A stretch of 6,971 bases of DNA, from positions 9,878 to 16,848 of the forward strand of contig DMER01000018.1 of the NCBI GenBank assembly GCA_003451645.1, given 5' to 3'. The notes beneath the pieces are model-generated. The model was not told the DNA's origin. It worked only from the letters and a program-made list of their open reading frames with translations, and ran no database searches. This DNA comes from Alphaproteobacteria bacterium. GTDB taxonomy: Bacteria; Pseudomonadota; Alphaproteobacteria; Micropepsales; Micropepsaceae. How positions within the stretch are numbered: position 1 is the first letter of the stretch; each line of letters opens with the position of its first letter. Below are positions 1 through 5,834 of the stretch, in pieces. The translations under genes and the position numbers were made by a program.

Positions 1-65
1 GGGCCGGCGCCGCAGCAGCTCGGGCCGCGCCAGCGCCAGCACCAGCACCGGTTCCCGCGCCGTAA
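1..65 (+). CDS. Possible C-terminal end of an upstream gene (partial), Ala/Pro-rich tail
   Basis: Reading from base 3, the plus strand is open for 20 codons and stops at TAA 63-65. The residues are almost all Ala and Pro, with an alternating Ala-Pro stretch typical of flexible protein tails. It stops just before the palindrome at 80-101, as the end of a gene would. Because yejA usually precedes yejB, this could be the end of a substrate-binding protein, but nothing in so short a piece identifies it. Two other frames compete: plus frame 2 is open to TAA 104-106, and a minus-strand frame with GC-rich third positions is open from about base 68 to the left edge, which would be the start of a divergent gene. 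The choice among the three is uncertain. Confidence 0.35.
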   Translation, partial: AGAAAARAAPAPAPAPVPAP

Positions 66-79
66 TCACCGGCTCGGTT

Positions 80-101
80 CGAAAAGCGGTTTCCACTTTC
101 G
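80..101. repeat. Imperfect palindrome (hairpin) in the yejB leader
   Basis: The arms CGAAAAGCGG (80-89) and CCACTTTCG (93-101) pair around a TTT loop, with one bulged A (85) and one C/A mismatch (87 with 95). It lies between the presumed end of the upstream gene and yejB. From memory, near-identical sequences with one more T in the second arm are scattered through intergenic regions of Rhizobiales and related Alphaproteobacteria, so this may be a degenerate copy of a dispersed palindromic element. It has no following T-run, so it is not a classical terminator. It could form an RNA stem-loop upstream of yejB. Confidence 0.45.
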
Positions 102-132
102 CCTAAGGCACATTAAGCTTTGGCGAGCTCCA

Positions 133-138
133 AGGGAG
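133..138 (+). promoter_or_regulatory. Shine-Dalgarno candidate of yejB, unusually far from the start
   Basis: AGGGAG at 133-138 is the only good Shine-Dalgarno sequence before yejB, but 13 bases separate it from the ATG at 152, more than the usual 5-9. No in-frame start lies between them, and the protein begins like other YejB proteins at this ATG, so the start is kept. The wide spacing may mean modest translation. Confidence 0.5.
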
Positions 139-151
139 TCCGCCGCCACCG

Positions 152-1231
152 ATGATCACCTATATTGTGCGCCGCGTGCTGCTGATGATCCCGACCATGT
201 TCGGGGTCTTGGCGCTGACTTTCGCGCTGATCCAGTTCGCACCCGGCGGGCCGGTCGAGCGCATCATGGCGCAACTGACGCAGCCTGAGGCCTCCGCCCT
301 AGGCCGGGCTGGCGGCGAGAGCACCGCCGTCGATACTTCCGCCGATGCCGCTTATCGCGGCGCCCAAGGCATGGACCCCGCCCTTGTCAAGGAACTCGAA
401 GCGCAATTCGGCTTCGACAAGCCCCCACTTGAACGCTTCGGCCTTATGCTCGCCGATTTCGCCGTCTTTGATTTCGGCCAGAGTTTCTACCGTGACACGC
501 AAGTGCTCGACCTCATCCTGGAGAAGCTCCCCGTCTCGATCACGCTGGGCTTGTGGAGCACGCTGATCATCTATCTCGTGTCGATCCCGCTTGGCATTGT
601 GAAAGCATTGCGCGACGGCACCGCATTTGATGTGGCGACCTCCGCCGCCGTCATTATCGCCTATGCGGTCCCGAGCTTCCTTGTTGGCATCGGCCTCATC
701 ATTTTGTTCGCAGGCGGATCGTTCCTGGAGCTTTTTCCTTTGCGTGGTCTTTCCTCGCCTGGCAGCGACGATCTGAGCTTCTTCGCCCGCATGGCCGACT
801 ACCTCTGGCACGCCATCCTGCCCGTTACCGCCTACACGCTCAGCGGATTTGCCGCGATCACCTTGCTCACCAAGAATTGCTTCCTCGACGAGGTCTCCAA
901 GCAATACGTCACCACCGCCCGCGCCAAGGGCCTCGCCGAGCGCGACATCCTGTTGGGCCATGTCTTTCGCAACGCCATGCTGGTCGTCATCGCGCAGTTT
1001 CCATCCGTCTTTATCCGCGTATTCTTCGCAGGCGCACTGCTGATCGAGACCATCTTCTCGCTCGACGGGCTGGGGCTCTTGTCCTTTGAGTCAATCATCA
1101 ACCGCGACTACCCCGTCGTCTTCGCCTCGGTCTATATCTTTTCGCTGATCGGGCTCATTGCGCATTTGGTGAGCGACATCTTGATCATGATCACCGACCC
1201 GCGCATCGACTTTGAAGGGCGGCGCACATGA
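152..1231 (+). CDS. yejB: YejB-type ABC importer permease (peptide/muropeptide)
   Basis: Inner-membrane permease of a YejABEF-type importer; with YejE it forms the channel for peptides handed over by a periplasmic binding protein. At 359 residues it is close to E. coli YejB (about 364). It starts with a membrane helix (about 9-30, after MITYIVRR), then a periplasmic loop containing YRGAQGMDP (68-76) and FGFDKPP (86-92), which set YejB apart from DppB/OppB as I recall them. The transmembrane core covers about 125-345. The cytoplasmic EAA loop, which docks the ATPase, is at about 255-275 (ARAKGL, then GHVFRNA). The stop codon overlaps the yejE start as ATGA, which implies one transcript and coupled translation. 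In E. coli the system imports microcin C; in Agrobacterium a YejBEF system imports muropeptides. The substrate here cannot be read from the permease. The family call is firm. Confidence 0.93.
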   Translation: MITYIVRRVLLMIPTMFGVLALTFALIQFAPGGPVERIMAQLTQPEASALGRAGGESTAVDTSADAAYRGAQGMDPALVKELEAQFGFDKPPLERFGLMLADFAVFDFGQSFYRDTQVLDLILEKLPVSITLGLWSTLIIYLVSIPLGIVKALRDGTAFDVATSAAVIIAYAVPSFLVGIGLIILFAGGSFLELFPLRGLSSPGSDDLSFFARMADYLWHAILPVTAYTLSGFAAITLLTKNCFLDEVSKQYVTTARAKGLAERDILLGHVFRNAMLVVIAQFPSVFIRVFFAGALLIETIFSLDGLGLLSFESIINRDYPVVFASVYIFSLIGLIAHLVSDILIMITDPRIDFEGRRT

Positions 1232-2253
1232 GCCGGGCCAACACGCCCTGGGCACGCCGCTGGCGGCGCTTCCGGGCCAACCGCCGCGCGATGATCAGCC
1301 TCGTCCTTTTTGGCTTTCTGTTCCTGGTGTCCGTCTTTGCCGATGTGATCGCCAATGACCGGCCGCTTCTGGTGTGGAGCGACAAGGGCCTTTATCTGCC
1401 CATCCTCAAGGATTATCCGGAGACGGAGTTTGGCGGCTTCCTCCCCTCGCCCACCGACTATCGCGATCCCGCCGTGCAGGCGCTCATCAAGGCGCAGAAT
1501 GGCTGGACCGTCTGGCCCTTGATCCCCTTTTCCTATGACACGATCCGTTATGAGTTGTCCGCGCCCGCCCCCTCAGCCCCCGATTGGACGAGCCCTCTCG
1601 GTACGGACGATACCGCGCGCGACGTCCTGGCCCGTGCAGTGCACGCCTTGCGGGTCTCCTTGTTCTTTGGCCTGAGCCTCGCCCTTGGTGCCACGGTCCT
1701 GGGCGTCCTTCTCGGTGCCTTGCAGGGTTATTTTGGCGGCTGGACGGATTTGACCGCCCAGCGCCTGACCGAAGTGTGGATGTCGATCCCCGAACTTTAT
1801 GTGATCTTGATCATCGCGGCGATCTTTGCGCCGAGCTTTCTGGTCTTGCTGATCATCCTGCTGGCCTTTAGCTGGGCGGGTTTGGCCCAAGCCGTGCGGG
1901 CGGAGGCGCTGCGTGTGAGAGCCCAGCCCTATATCACGGCCGCCCGCGCGCTGGGCCTCAATGACCGCCAAATCCTCCTGTCCCACATCATGCCCAACGC
2001 CTTGGTCGCTGCCATCACCTATGTGCCCTTTGTGTTGAACGCGGCCATCGCGACGCTGACCTCGCTCGACTTTTTGGGCCTAGGCTTGCCGCCCGGTTCC
2101 GCCTCGCTGGGCGAGCTGTTGGCGCAGGGCAAGAATAATCTTGACGCGCCCTGGCTTGGCCTTACCGCCTTTTTCCTCATCGCCACCGTGCTCAGTTTGA
2201 CCGTCTTTATCGGAGAGGGTCTGCGCGATGCGATGGACCCGCGCAAGGCATGA
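1228..2253 (+). CDS. yejE: YejE-type ABC importer permease (peptide/muropeptide)
   Basis: Second membrane subunit of the importer, 341 residues, the usual length for YejE. After a basic N-terminus (RWRRFRANRR, 11-20) comes helix 1 (about 22-41). A long periplasmic segment follows with YPETEFGG (63-70) and DYRDP (77-81), which I recognise as typical of YejE rather than DppC/OppC. LGTDDTARDVLAR (123-135) is the family version of the GTDxxGRD motif of peptide-importer C-type permeases. The membrane core runs from about 142 to 330, with the ATPase-docking EAA loop at about 238-258 (AARALGL, then HIMPNA) and FLGLGLPPG at 282-290. The C-terminus GEGLRDAMDPRKA is also typical. A Shine-Dalgarno sequence GAAGGG (1214-1219) lies 8 bases before the ATG inside the end of yejB. 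The stop overlaps yejF as ATGA. Confidence 0.93.
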   Translation: MSRANTPWARRWRRFRANRRAMISLVLFGFLFLVSVFADVIANDRPLLVWSDKGLYLPILKDYPETEFGGFLPSPTDYRDPAVQALIKAQNGWTVWPLIPFSYDTIRYELSAPAPSAPDWTSPLGTDDTARDVLARAVHALRVSLFFGLSLALGATVLGVLLGALQGYFGGWTDLTAQRLTEVWMSIPELYVILIIAAIFAPSFLVLLIILLAFSWAGLAQAVRAEALRVRAQPYITAARALGLNDRQILLSHIMPNALVAAITYVPFVLNAAIATLTSLDFLGLGLPPGSASLGELLAQGKNNLDAPWLGLTAFFLIATVLSLTVFIGEGLRDAMDPRKA

Positions 2254-3866
2254 CCGCGCCCGCCCCGCTGCTCAGTGTTGAGGACCTGCGCATTGCCTTT
2301 AACAATGACGAGCAGCGCGTGGTTGCCGTCAACGGGGTCAGCTTCACCGTCTCCCCTGGTCAGGTAGTGGGCATCGCAGGCGAGTCCGGTTCCGGCAAGT
2401 CAACCGTCGCCCATGCGATCCTGCGGCTCCTGCCCGCCTCCGCCCAGTATGAGAGCGGCCGCATCCTGTTTCAGGACCGCGATCTGGCCACTCTTTCGCC
2501 CGCTGATTTGCGCGGCGTGCGTGGCGGCGGCATTGGCATGATCTTTCAGGAGCCGATGAGCTCCTTGAACCCCTTGCACCCCATTGGCGCGCAGGTGGCC
2601 GAAACCATCCGTATCCATCAGAACCTCCCGGCCGAGGCGGCGATGGCTCAGGCGCTCAGTTGGCTGGAGCGTGTGCGCCTGCGCGACGCGGCCTCCCGCC
2701 TCAAGGCCTTGCCGCATCAATTGTCGGGCGGTGAGCGTCAGCGCGTCATGATCGCCATGGCGCTCGCCAACAAGCCGGCCCTCCTCATCGCGGACGAGCC
2801 GACCACCGCCCTTGATGTAACGGTGCAAGCGCAAATCCTCGACCTCCTGCGGCATCTTAAGGCGGACCTCGATCTGGCCATCCTTCTCATCAGCCATGAC
2901 CTCAAATTGGTCGAAGGCTTTGCCGATACCGTTTGCGTCATGCAAAAGGGCGCGATCGTCGAAACCGGACCCGCACGCTCACTCTTCGCAAGCCCGCAGC
3001 ATCCCTATACGCAAGCGCTCGTCGCCGCCCATCCGGAGCCCTTGGCGCCGCGCCCGCCCTCCCCGGAACCGCCAGTCATTGCCGCGCAAAACCTAAAAGT
3101 TGCCGTGCCCGTGCGGGCCGGTCTGCTGCGCCTGAAACAGGGCGAAAAGGTCCTGCTCAGTGATGTCTCGCTGGCCATCGCCCCCGGCCGCACCCTGGGC
3201 GTGGTGGGCGAGTCCGGGTCGGGCAAAACCACTCTGGGGCTGGCGTTGTTGCGGCTCATGGAGAGCGAAGGCGCGCTCACCCTCGAAGGTCAAACCATCG
3301 ATTTCTTGCGAGGCCAGGCACTCAGGGCCCTGCGCGGCAAGATGCAGATTGTCTTTCAGGACCCCTTTGCCAGCTTGAGCCCGCGCATGACGATTGGCGA
3401 AATTGTGGGCGAGGGCCTGACCGCCCATGCGCCCGGGCTCGACGCCGCCGCGCGGCAAACCCTCGTCGACAGCACCTTGCAACGGGTTAATCTTGGTGCG
3501 GAGTACCGCATGCGGTACCCGCATGAGCTCTCCGGCGGGCAGAGGCAACGGGTGGCGATCGCGCGTGCCATGATCCTGAAACCCAAATTCGTTGTCCTTG
3601 ATGAGCCAACCAGCGCGCTCGACGCGCAAACGCAAGCGCTGATCTTGGGTCTGCTCAAGGATCTGCAAGAGCGCGACGGGATCGCCTATCTGTTCATCAG
3701 CCATGATCTGGGCGCCGTGCGCGCCATGGCGGACGACATCATGGTGCTGAAAGATGGTCATGTCATCGAGCATGGACCGGCGGCCCAAATCCTCGAACAT
3801 CCGCAGACGGATTATACCCGCGCCTTGATGCGCGCCGCCACGACCTATTCGGCCGACGGAGCCTGA
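2250..3866 (+). CDS. yejF: YejF-type ABC importer ATPase with two fused nucleotide-binding domains
   Basis: Cytoplasmic ATPase that powers the YejBE channel, 538 residues, with both ATPase domains in one chain as in E. coli YejF. Domain 1: Walker A GESGSGKST (44-52), Q-loop Gln100, signature LSGGERQ (158-164), Walker B ending ADEPTTALD (181-189), switch His216. Domain 2: Walker A GESGSGKTT (320-328), Q-loop Gln370, signature LSGGQRQ (427-433), Walker B ending LDEPTSALD (450-458), switch His485. Both sites keep the catalytic Glu (183 and 452), so both look active. Each domain ends with the peptide-importer tail motif (HPYTQAL at 251-257; HPQTDYTRAL at 517-526), and a Pro-rich linker (about 262-275) joins them. 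There is no well-placed Shine-Dalgarno: AAGG ends one base before the ATG. Translation probably depends on coupling through the ATGA overlap with yejE. Confidence 0.94.
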   Translation: MTAPAPLLSVEDLRIAFNNDEQRVVAVNGVSFTVSPGQVVGIAGESGSGKSTVAHAILRLLPASAQYESGRILFQDRDLATLSPADLRGVRGGGIGMIFQEPMSSLNPLHPIGAQVAETIRIHQNLPAEAAMAQALSWLERVRLRDAASRLKALPHQLSGGERQRVMIAMALANKPALLIADEPTTALDVTVQAQILDLLRHLKADLDLAILLISHDLKLVEGFADTVCVMQKGAIVETGPARSLFASPQHPYTQALVAAHPEPLAPRPPSPEPPVIAAQNLKVAVPVRAGLLRLKQGEKVLLSDVSLAIAPGRTLGVVGESGSGKTTLGLALLRLMESEGALTLEGQTIDFLRGQALRALRGKMQIVFQDPFASLSPRMTIGEIVGEGLTAHAPGLDAAARQTLVDSTLQRVNLGAEYRMRYPHELSGGQRQRVAIARAMILKPKFVVLDEPTSALDAQTQALILGLLKDLQERDGIAYLFISHDLGAVRAMADDIMVLKDGHVIEHGPAAQILEHPQTDYTRALMRAATTYSADGA

Positions 3867-3870
3867 TCGC

Positions 3871-4809
3871 ATGACCGCCCCAGTCCTTTTTCTCAGCACG
3901 GTCTTCAAACCCGACATCTGGCTTAGCAGCCTCAAATCGCTGAGCCCCGGTCTCGCCATACAGGTCTGGCCAGACGCGGATGTGACGCCCGAGGCTGTAC
4001 GTTACGCCGTGGTTTGGCGGCCGCCGCACGGCGTCCTCAGGACCTTTCCCAATTTGGCTTGCGTGTTTTCGCTCGGCGCTGGCGTCGATGCGATTGTGAG
4101 CGATCCCGATTATCCGCGCCATGTGCCGCTGTCGCGCATGATCGACCCGACCTTGACGCAGGCCATGACCGAGTATGTCGTTCTGCATGTCCTCTATAAT
4201 CACCGCCGTCAGCGCGATTTCGAGGCGTTGCAACGCTTGCGCAAATGGCGGGCATTGAATGCTCCGCGGGCCGAGCAGGTGCGGGTGGGCATCATGGGGC
4301 TCGGCGTGCTTGGCACCGACGCAGCCCAGAAATTGGTGCCCCTTGGCTATCAGCTCAGCGGCTGGAGCATGACGCGCAAGCATGTGCCCGGTGTCCGTTC
4401 ATTCTGCGGACAGCCGGAATTGCCGGCCTTCCTTGCACAGACTGATATTCTCGTCTGCCTCTTGCCGCTGACCCCGGAGACGCAAGGGATCCTGAATCGG
4501 TCTGTCCTCTCGCAATTGCCAAAGGGGGCGAGCCTCATCAATGCTGCGCGCGGCGCGCATATGGTGCCGGAGGATGTTCTGGCGCTGTTGGATGAGGGCC
4601 TTTTGAGCGGCGCCACATTGGACGTCTTCCCTGAAGAACCTCTGCCTCCCGAAAGCCAGTTCTGGACCCACCCCAAGGTCACGCTCACCCCGCATGCGGC
4701 GGCGGCCACCGATCCGCGCGCCATCAGCCGCCACATTGTCGAGACCATCGCCGCGATGGAGCGTGGCGGGGCGCCTGGCAATCTTGTGGATCTGTCGAAA
4801 GGCTATTGA
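3871..4809 (+). CDS. ghrA: GhrA-type glyoxylate/hydroxypyruvate reductase (D-2-hydroxyacid dehydrogenase)
   Basis: Cytoplasmic NAD(P)H-dependent reductase of the D-2-hydroxyacid dehydrogenase family; GhrA enzymes reduce glyoxylate to glycolate and hydroxypyruvate to D-glycerate. The 312 residues equal the E. coli GhrA length as I recall it. The nucleotide-binding motif GLGVLG is at 143-148. WSMTRK (165-170) after the second strand has Arg/Lys where NADPH-preferring members do. Catalytic residues are visible: Arg227 in NAARGAH, Glu256 in PEEPLP, His275 in TPHAAAA. SLGAGVD (67-73) is the usual substrate-loop motif. The Shine-Dalgarno GGAG (3858-3861) sits 9 bases before the ATG, inside the end of yejF, so the gene is probably the last of the yej transcript. 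Why a 2-hydroxyacid reductase belongs with this importer is not evident. The exact substrate is unproven; a related 2-ketoacid is possible. Confidence 0.87.
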   Translation: MTAPVLFLSTVFKPDIWLSSLKSLSPGLAIQVWPDADVTPEAVRYAVVWRPPHGVLRTFPNLACVFSLGAGVDAIVSDPDYPRHVPLSRMIDPTLTQAMTEYVVLHVLYNHRRQRDFEALQRLRKWRALNAPRAEQVRVGIMGLGVLGTDAAQKLVPLGYQLSGWSMTRKHVPGVRSFCGQPELPAFLAQTDILVCLLPLTPETQGILNRSVLSQLPKGASLINAARGAHMVPEDVLALLDEGLLSGATLDVFPEEPLPPESQFWTHPKVTLTPHAAAATDPRAISRHIVETIAAMERGGAPGNLVDLSKGY

Positions 4810-5645
4810 CGCTTGACTGAGGTCACCGGCCCGCTGGCCGCGGCGATGCGCTCAACCGCCTTGTCGAGTGGCTCGACCGCAACGCACATATGATGCGCAT
4901 TGGCGTGCAGCAATTCGGTCTCGCTGCACATGATGCCCACATGGCCTTTCCAGAAGACGAGATCGCCGCGCCGCAATTGGGACCATTGTTCTTGCGGCAA
5001 AGCGGTGCCCAATTCCGCTTCCTGCATATCCGCATCGCGCGGGCATTTGCGGCCTGCCGCCAGATGCGCCACTTGTACGAGCCCTGAACAATCCAGCCCA
5101 TCCGGCGTGCAGCCGCCCCACAGATAGGGCGCGCCCCAGCAGGTCTCCGCCACCGCCACCCAGTCCTTGGCGCGCTCGCTTAAGGGCGCGATGTGCTGCG
5201 TGGCGACCCAGCCCAAGCGGCCCAGGCGGGCATATTTGCCATCGGTTTCGGTCACCTGCACTTGCGCATTCATGGGCAGAAAGGCCCGCCGCGGGCTCTT
5301 CAAATCGGCCGCGCTAAAGACCGGCGCGCGCACCGCCGTCACCCAATGCGTGGCGGCCTCTTGCTCGGTGCTCAGCGCCGTCAAGTTCATATATCCGACA
5401 TAGCTATCGCGATGAAATTGGACCCAAGCCCAGCCATTGGCGCGTTCAAAGACCGTCACTGTTTCGCCAAAGAGGCCTTGGGTGTCGAGGCCGCTGCTCT
5501 CCATAGGCCGGGTCAGAAGGTCCGCAACCGGCGCGCAAATGATGGCGCGCTCCCCGGCCGAAAAGCGATCGGCCTCAACCGTGCCGCGCAAACTCAAGGC
5601 CGCCAGATCGGCACGCGCCGGAGTGATCCGCTTGTCGAACGCCAT
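4803..5645 (-). CDS. NlpC/P60 (C40) peptidase with two N-terminal SH3 domains, YkfC-like
   Basis: Probable gamma-D-glutamyl-L-diamino-acid endopeptidase acting on cell-wall peptides, 280 residues. Two bacterial SH3-like domains (about 32-92 and 98-153; GWAWVQF and LGWVATQ are the strand motifs) precede the NlpC/P60 domain (about 160-275). The catalytic set is visible: Cys186 in LDCSGLV, His235 in KGHVGIM, His247 in LLHANAHH. Asp204 in PRDADMQ sits 18 residues after the Cys, as does the Asp that binds the free amino end of L-Ala in Bacillus YkfC (spacing recalled). There is no signal peptide or lipobox, which suggests cytoplasmic action on imported peptides rather than on the intact wall. The ATG has a strong Shine-Dalgarno, GGGGAGG, 6 bases upstream. 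The gene is 189 bases downstream of the aminopeptidase gene, and its stop overlaps the ghrA stop. Family certain; exact substrate inferred. Confidence 0.9.
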   Translation of the reverse strand: MAFDKRITPARADLAALSLRGTVEADRFSAGERAIICAPVADLLTRPMESSGLDTQGLFGETVTVFERANGWAWVQFHRDSYVGYMNLTALSTEQEAATHWVTAVRAPVFSAADLKSPRRAFLPMNAQVQVTETDGKYARLGRLGWVATQHIAPLSERAKDWVAVAETCWGAPYLWGGCTPDGLDCSGLVQVAHLAAGRKCPRDADMQEAELGTALPQEQWSQLRRGDLVFWKGHVGIMCSETELLHANAHHMCVAVEPLDKAVERIAAASGPVTSVKRQ

Positions 5646-5651
5646 GCAATG

Positions 5652-5658
5652 CCTCCCC
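5652..5658 (-). promoter_or_regulatory. Strong Shine-Dalgarno of the NlpC/P60 gene
   Basis: On the minus strand GGGGAGG lies 6 bases before the ATG (5645-5643). It fixes this start and suggests efficient translation. It is the best ribosome-binding site in the window, and shows the gene does not rely on coupling to the aminopeptidase upstream. Confidence 0.8.
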
Positions 5659-5700
5659 TTTTATCCGCCGGCCCTGACGGCACAAGTCTGCACGATCTTG

Positions 5701-5770
5701 TTTCGCGGTGTTACGTTTTGTTTCGTTCTGTTTCGTTTTGTGACGTTGTGTTACGTCCTGTTACGTTCCC
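5701..5770. repeat. Seven tandem 10-base units, consensus TTWCGTTYTG
   Basis: Seven units fit end to end without a gap: 5701-5710, 5711-5720, 5721-5730, 5731-5740, 5741-5750, 5751-5760 and 5761-5770. All have CG at unit positions 4-5, and the first six end in TG. The fourth unit (TTTCGTTTTG) equals the consensus; the second and third differ by one base; the outer ones differ at three or four. The period is close to one DNA helical turn, so the CG steps lie on nearly the same face. The array ends 55 bases before the NlpC/P60 start codon. On that gene's strand it reads as an A/C-rich, G-poor run with ACGTAAC and ACGAAAC cores. Candidate roles are a multi-site operator (TetR-type sites often carry such cores), or an unstructured leader RNA segment. 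I do not recognise it as a named element. Confidence 0.75.
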
Positions 5771-5834
5771 AAGTTCCTGATTTTTCTGCCTAATTTCCCG
5801 ACATAGGAACAAATGGGGATCGAGCGTCCCACTG

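Larger units (their letters stand above)
5646..5834. other. Intergenic region between the aminopeptidase and NlpC/P60 genes
   Basis: This 189-base gap separates two same-strand genes and is the only sizeable internal non-coding stretch. Going down the minus strand it holds a weak inverted repeat (AGGAAC 5805-5810, GTTCCT 5773-5778), the seven-unit repeat (5701-5770), about 40 bases with no convincing -35/-10 pair, then the Shine-Dalgarno. I see no terminator with a T-run after the aminopeptidase stop, so read-through is possible. The most likely role is the leader or promoter region of the NlpC/P60 gene. Confidence 0.6.

Noticed and set aside
3503..3518. Perfect 16-base palindrome in yejF
   Set aside because: It encodes the symmetric peptide YRMRY just before the second ABC signature motif. 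The codons explain it, and one such palindrome in 7 kb is only mildly unexpected.
152..3866. Dpp/Opp or nickel importer instead of Yej
   Set aside because: The YejB periplasmic loop (YRGAQGMDP), the YejE motifs (YPETEFGG, GTDDTARD) and the fused double ATPase point to the Yej subfamily; Dpp and Opp normally use two separate ATPases.
3093..3959. Long open frame antisense to yejF (288 codons), and similar antisense frames at 299-961 and 2400-2945
   Set aside because: They mirror well-supported genes with strong family motifs. Long antisense frames are common in GC-rich DNA, and their translations look like no protein family.
4827..4840. GC-rich hairpin (CGGCC, loop CGCT, GGCCG) near the convergent stops
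   Set aside because: Only five base pairs, no T-run on either strand, and it lies inside the NlpC/P60 coding sequence; not a credible intrinsic terminator.
5701..5770. CRISPR array
   Set aside because: The units are 10 bases, directly adjacent and without spacers, and no cas genes are present.
5193..5780. Plus-strand open frame spanning the NlpC/P60 gene and the repeat array
   Set aside because: It is antisense to a gene with clear catalytic motifs, and its C-terminal end is only the translated 10-base repeat.
5773..5815. GGAAC sequences resembling the -35 of EcfG-type (general stress response) promoters
   Set aside because: GGAAC occurs on both strands here, but no CGTT-like -10 stands 16-17 bases downstream of any of them, and the plus-strand copy has no gene to drive.
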